A stretch of DNA of 64,000 bases from Polytrichum commune (taxonomy: Eukaryota > Streptophyta > Polytrichopsida > Polytrichales > Polytrichaceae): the NCBI GenBank assembly GCA_950295325.1, contig OX485807.1, forward strand, positions 22,849,666 to 22,913,665, read 5' to 3'. A program made the position numbers and the translations under genes. Below, piece by piece: positions 61,214-64,000 of the stretch; position 1 is the first letter of the stretch; each line of letters begins with the position of its first letter. The notes under the pieces were generated by a model that had not been told where the DNA came from, did not search any database, and saw only the letters and a program-made list of their open reading frames with translations.

Positions 61214-62809
61214 ATTTGTAGTGTAAACACAATGACCTGGGCCTCCTTTGAAGTGGCACAGAGGGGGGCTAAGTTGATCATTTTAATCCGTAGTTTTGTA
61301 CATACGGGGGTCACCACTTGTAAACTAAATTGAACAGTAGTTGTAGGCATCAACAAAATGTATAAACTCAATTTTTTTGGTGCAAAGCAATGTCAGCTGT
61401 GCGACCTGCATTTCAGTGGTCTTCACATTGGTTCTGATGACTTGTGGGCACTACCATACGCCCAATTTTGAATCCTTTCATGGTTACAGTGCAATATACC
61501 ATTTGTTGTATGTATAAAGTGACCTACAGGTGCTCTCATCTGTGCCCTTGAGAGCATGCTCTATTAGCCACAGAGATACTACTCTAATGGATACTGCTTG
61601 TACTCTAAAATTGGAGTTGATCCTAATGTATGCAGCACATTGTAGCTGCAAATATCACTTTGGTGAAGTTGTTTAACCTCTTTTAAGGTCAAACCGCTTG
61701 TTGGTCATGACCAACGACAGTTTTGGTTTTGAAACTGTTACTCTCCAGTTCAAAGGCTGATTACTGAAGTTCTTTCCATATTTGATGTATGGCCAGGTCC
61801 TTGGGCTTTTAGTTGGCTTTTACCACTACCCACAATAAATGTGTTATGAGGTAAATGTGAGCTTTCGGAACCATTGTTGATGGAACTCTTTTAAAGAATA
61901 ATCAAGCACTTGAAAACCCTAAATCATGGATTGATTTTGAGATTGCTCATGAACCCTTCGGTTCTTGTGCCCACTTTAAATAGCAACAATTAATTGGATG
62001 TGAACTATTGTATTGAATGTTGGATGTGGATCAGCATTTTGCAGCTTGGTGAATATTATTAGTCACCCCAATTACTTCTATTGTTTTGCACACCCATCAT
62101 CAACTGCTCTTCCACTGATTGGTGGCAATGCGTTTAAAAAATTGGTCCCACTCCACTGATTACTCTTAATTGGTACTCTTAATTCCATCTGGGCTTTGCT
62201 GGGGTAGGGCTTCACAATGGCAGAAGCATTTTGCTTTGATTGCTTGTATGAGCGGTGTGGTGTATCAGACGACTTGATTGACCTGCAGACCCAATGGTTT
62301 CTCCAAGTTTGCCAAAGAGATGAATAAATATGTCACAGCCTACACAGGAAGAGTAAGGTTGTCAGGGGTAAGAGGAAGGAGATAGGCAAACTTGCCTTCG
62401 TTTTGTGGTATCCTGATTTGAAGGTCGAAGTGGTGACCTCTGGGGTGTCATTGGTGATGTGGGCTGCACCAAAAGTGTAGGAAAATGTTGTCAGTCCAAA
62501 TTATCTAATATCTATCTAAAAGAAATGGGACACGTGAGGAAGGAATTGGTGAAATGACCAACCAATACAAGAAATGGCAACAATCCAAGTCGTTTCTTGA
62601 ACAGTTGAAAAAGACACATCTAATTCATATATTCAATGTAAAATGGACGTTCGGAGGTGAGATTGTGGGTGCTAACCAATATGCACCTGTATGGAACTAC
62701 TACGTTATAATACATGACCATTCTAAGGCAGGTATACAGAACTCTGGAAAGTAATTTGAGGTGACATTGTGCCATGAAAATGTGTGAAATACATGTACGA
62801 GACAAGTAG
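61214..62809. other. ClpC 3' UTR and intergenic
   Basis: No further coding sequence is recognised. The first few hundred bases are probably ClpC 3' UTR. Confidence 0.5.
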
Positions 62810-63199
62810 AGTTATACTTAAAGTCTTTCAAGAATTCATGTTCTGGTAGGGAGTTTCGCCCCAGTTTTGACAACTTACAAAGTTTAAGGAGTGTTCAAGT
62901 AGTGTCATAACCCCCAAATTTGGTAAATTGAATTGGTGGTGTTGGAGTTTGGCCAAGAGATGTTTATTTAATAGTGAACTCCTTGTCAAACTTTTGAGAG
63001 CACCATTTAAGGTGCCTCAAAAGTTTGCCATAAATTCCACTTTATATAGCTGCCTTTGGCCAAAGTCAAACTCCTCTTCATTTCACCAAAAATGAGGGTT
63101 CCAACACCACTTGAACACTCCTCAAACATTACTAATTGTCAAAACTGGGGCAGAACTCCCTACCAAAACATGAGTTCTTGAGGGACTTTATGGATAACT
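62810..63199. mobile_element. Foldback MITE overlapping the DYRK gene end
   Basis: A 390-bp inverted repeat. The left reads AGTTATACTTAAAGTCTTTC, then AAGAATTCATGTTCTGGTAG; the complement of the right reads AGTTATCCATAAAGTCCCTC, then AAGAACTCATGTTTTGGTAG. Both go on through GGGAGTT, CCCCAGTTTTGACAA and GGAGTGTTCAAGT. Similarity continues inward ('gagtttg.cttTGGCCAA') to a small hairpin near 62990-63030, so nearly the whole element can fold. GTAG lies on both sides (62806-62809 and 63200-63203), a possible 4-bp target duplication; TA within it is an alternative. Confidence 0.82.
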
Positions 63200-64000
63200 G
63201 TAGCAGTGAGTGGAAAGAAGCTGACCCCGAGCATCCAAGGGTGCTGCAAAAGTTCATCAGGGGTCATACGTTGGTTCTTGTCCCAACGCAAACAACCCTC
63301 TAAGAAGTTGACGAACAAGGGGTCGTTGCACCCAATAGTAGGGCCAATGTCCTTGGTGCCAGGCCAATGCTTCTTACCCCATGAGTTCGGGACTATCTTT
63401 GGGTTGTTGCTGCTATCTGCACACCCAAATTATTCTACCCTTATTTACTTAAGCATTGAAATTATTATTTGAGGTAATCAGGATAAATGGCATCACTTCC
63501 ATTCTACTGTAGCAATGGCTAGACTGATAGTGACCTTACAAAAACATGTAGAATGCTTTCTCAGGATATAGAATGAAAAGGAAGAGCATAAAAAGAGTTG
63601 AGTCAGGGGGGGCAAAGATTCAATGGTCACTGCAACACATATTTAACACTTATGTAACCCACATTCGTAAAGGAAGATCCTTTGATACACTATAAGTTGT
63701 TGGTCAATGTAGTCTACATGACTTCGAGGCAATTTTGTCTGTTGTTTACCCAAAATAGCCATGCAACATTATGTATTCTAATGTATTGTCATTTTTTGAG
63801 TCCCTAAATCACATCACTCATTGTTAAATGAGGGTTCATGTCCTATTGTAGAATCTCTTAAGGCTGTCTTATCATTGTCACCCTGAAGAGAATTATTGAT
63901 TGTAGTAGATGAGTACAAAAAGAAGAACTGGTAATCAGTTGGCATACCAAAAAACATCTTCTTGCGGGTGGCATTTTCAAGAATGGAAGTGGGAGGGAGG
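63160..64000 (-). CDS. DYRK-type protein kinase, C-terminal part (runs off the window)
   Basis: Dual-specificity tyrosine-regulated kinases autophosphorylate on Tyr and phosphorylate Ser/Thr substrates in growth control. Two exons are visible: 64000-63948 (LPPTSILENATRKKMFF, donor G|GTATGCC) and 63416-63160 (acceptor GTGTGCAG; DSSNNPKIVPNSW, then DPLFVNFLEGCLRWDKNQRM and TPDELLQHPWML). The split Asp codon joins in phase. The final-lobe motif CLRWDxxxRMTPxELLQHPW is characteristic of the CMGC/DYRK group. The ATP-binding and catalytic loops lie beyond the right edge. After HPWML only about 23 codons remain to the stop, and the last 12 or so, with the stop, lie inside the foldback MITE. Confidence 0.85.

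Overview
This is nuclear DNA of a land plant. It holds intron-rich genes for chloroplast ClpC, a HEN1-type small-RNA methyltransferase, a DCN1-like protein, a SAM/UBZ/SNM1-type nuclease and a DYRK-type kinase. (CCCTAAA)-type telomere-like motifs and plant-style small DNA transposons also occur. I cannot name the species. The rather short introns mixed with decayed RNase H-bearing LINEs would fit a non-seed plant (bryophyte, lycophyte or fern), but this is only a guess. I saw no tRNA, rRNA or CRISPR.

Layout. 1-8.6 kb is repeat-rich: a 5'-truncated LINE with a perfect 15-bp target duplication and a (TTC)n tail, then a duplicated block and a TA-flanked MITE-like element swollen by a 77-bp minisatellite. 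8.6-13.2 kb is a DCN1-like gene (+). 13.2-27.4 kb is gene-poor: two more decayed LINEs, a MULE-type MITE nested in one of them, and a CACGGG-ended element. 27.46-34.14 kb is a complete ten-exon SNM1-family gene (-). 34.5-38.3 kb holds a MITE, tandem repeats and a second CACGGG-ended element. 38.37-44.73 kb is HEN1 (-). 44.7-52.4 kb has no convincing gene, only a kinase-like relic. 52.4-54.5 kb looks like ClpC leader/promoter sequence with decayed tandem repeats, and 54.55-61.21 kb is ClpC (+). 63.16 kb to the right edge is the 3' end of a DYRK-like kinase (-).

I rebuilt the exons by hand from splice sites, reading phase and similarity to the known families. The exon sums are multiples of three for DCN1 (750 nt plus a separate ATG), SNM1-like (3153 nt) and ClpC (2811 nt). 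HEN1 also closes (3111 nt) if one uncertain 34-nt exon is accepted. The genes do not form one pathway: cullin neddylation, DNA crosslink repair, small-RNA stabilisation, chloroplast proteolysis and kinase signalling.

The most unusual signals are where repeats meet genes. The end of the DYRK coding region, stop codon included, lies inside the terminal inverted repeat of a foldback element. The HEN1 C-terminus crosses a 20-nt homopolymer and ends in a tandem repeat. A MITE sits about 11 bp downstream of a ClpC splice donor. The second theme is a small DNA-transposon family with two-part CACGGG...CACGTGCGG ends and 8-bp target duplications, present in two complete copies.
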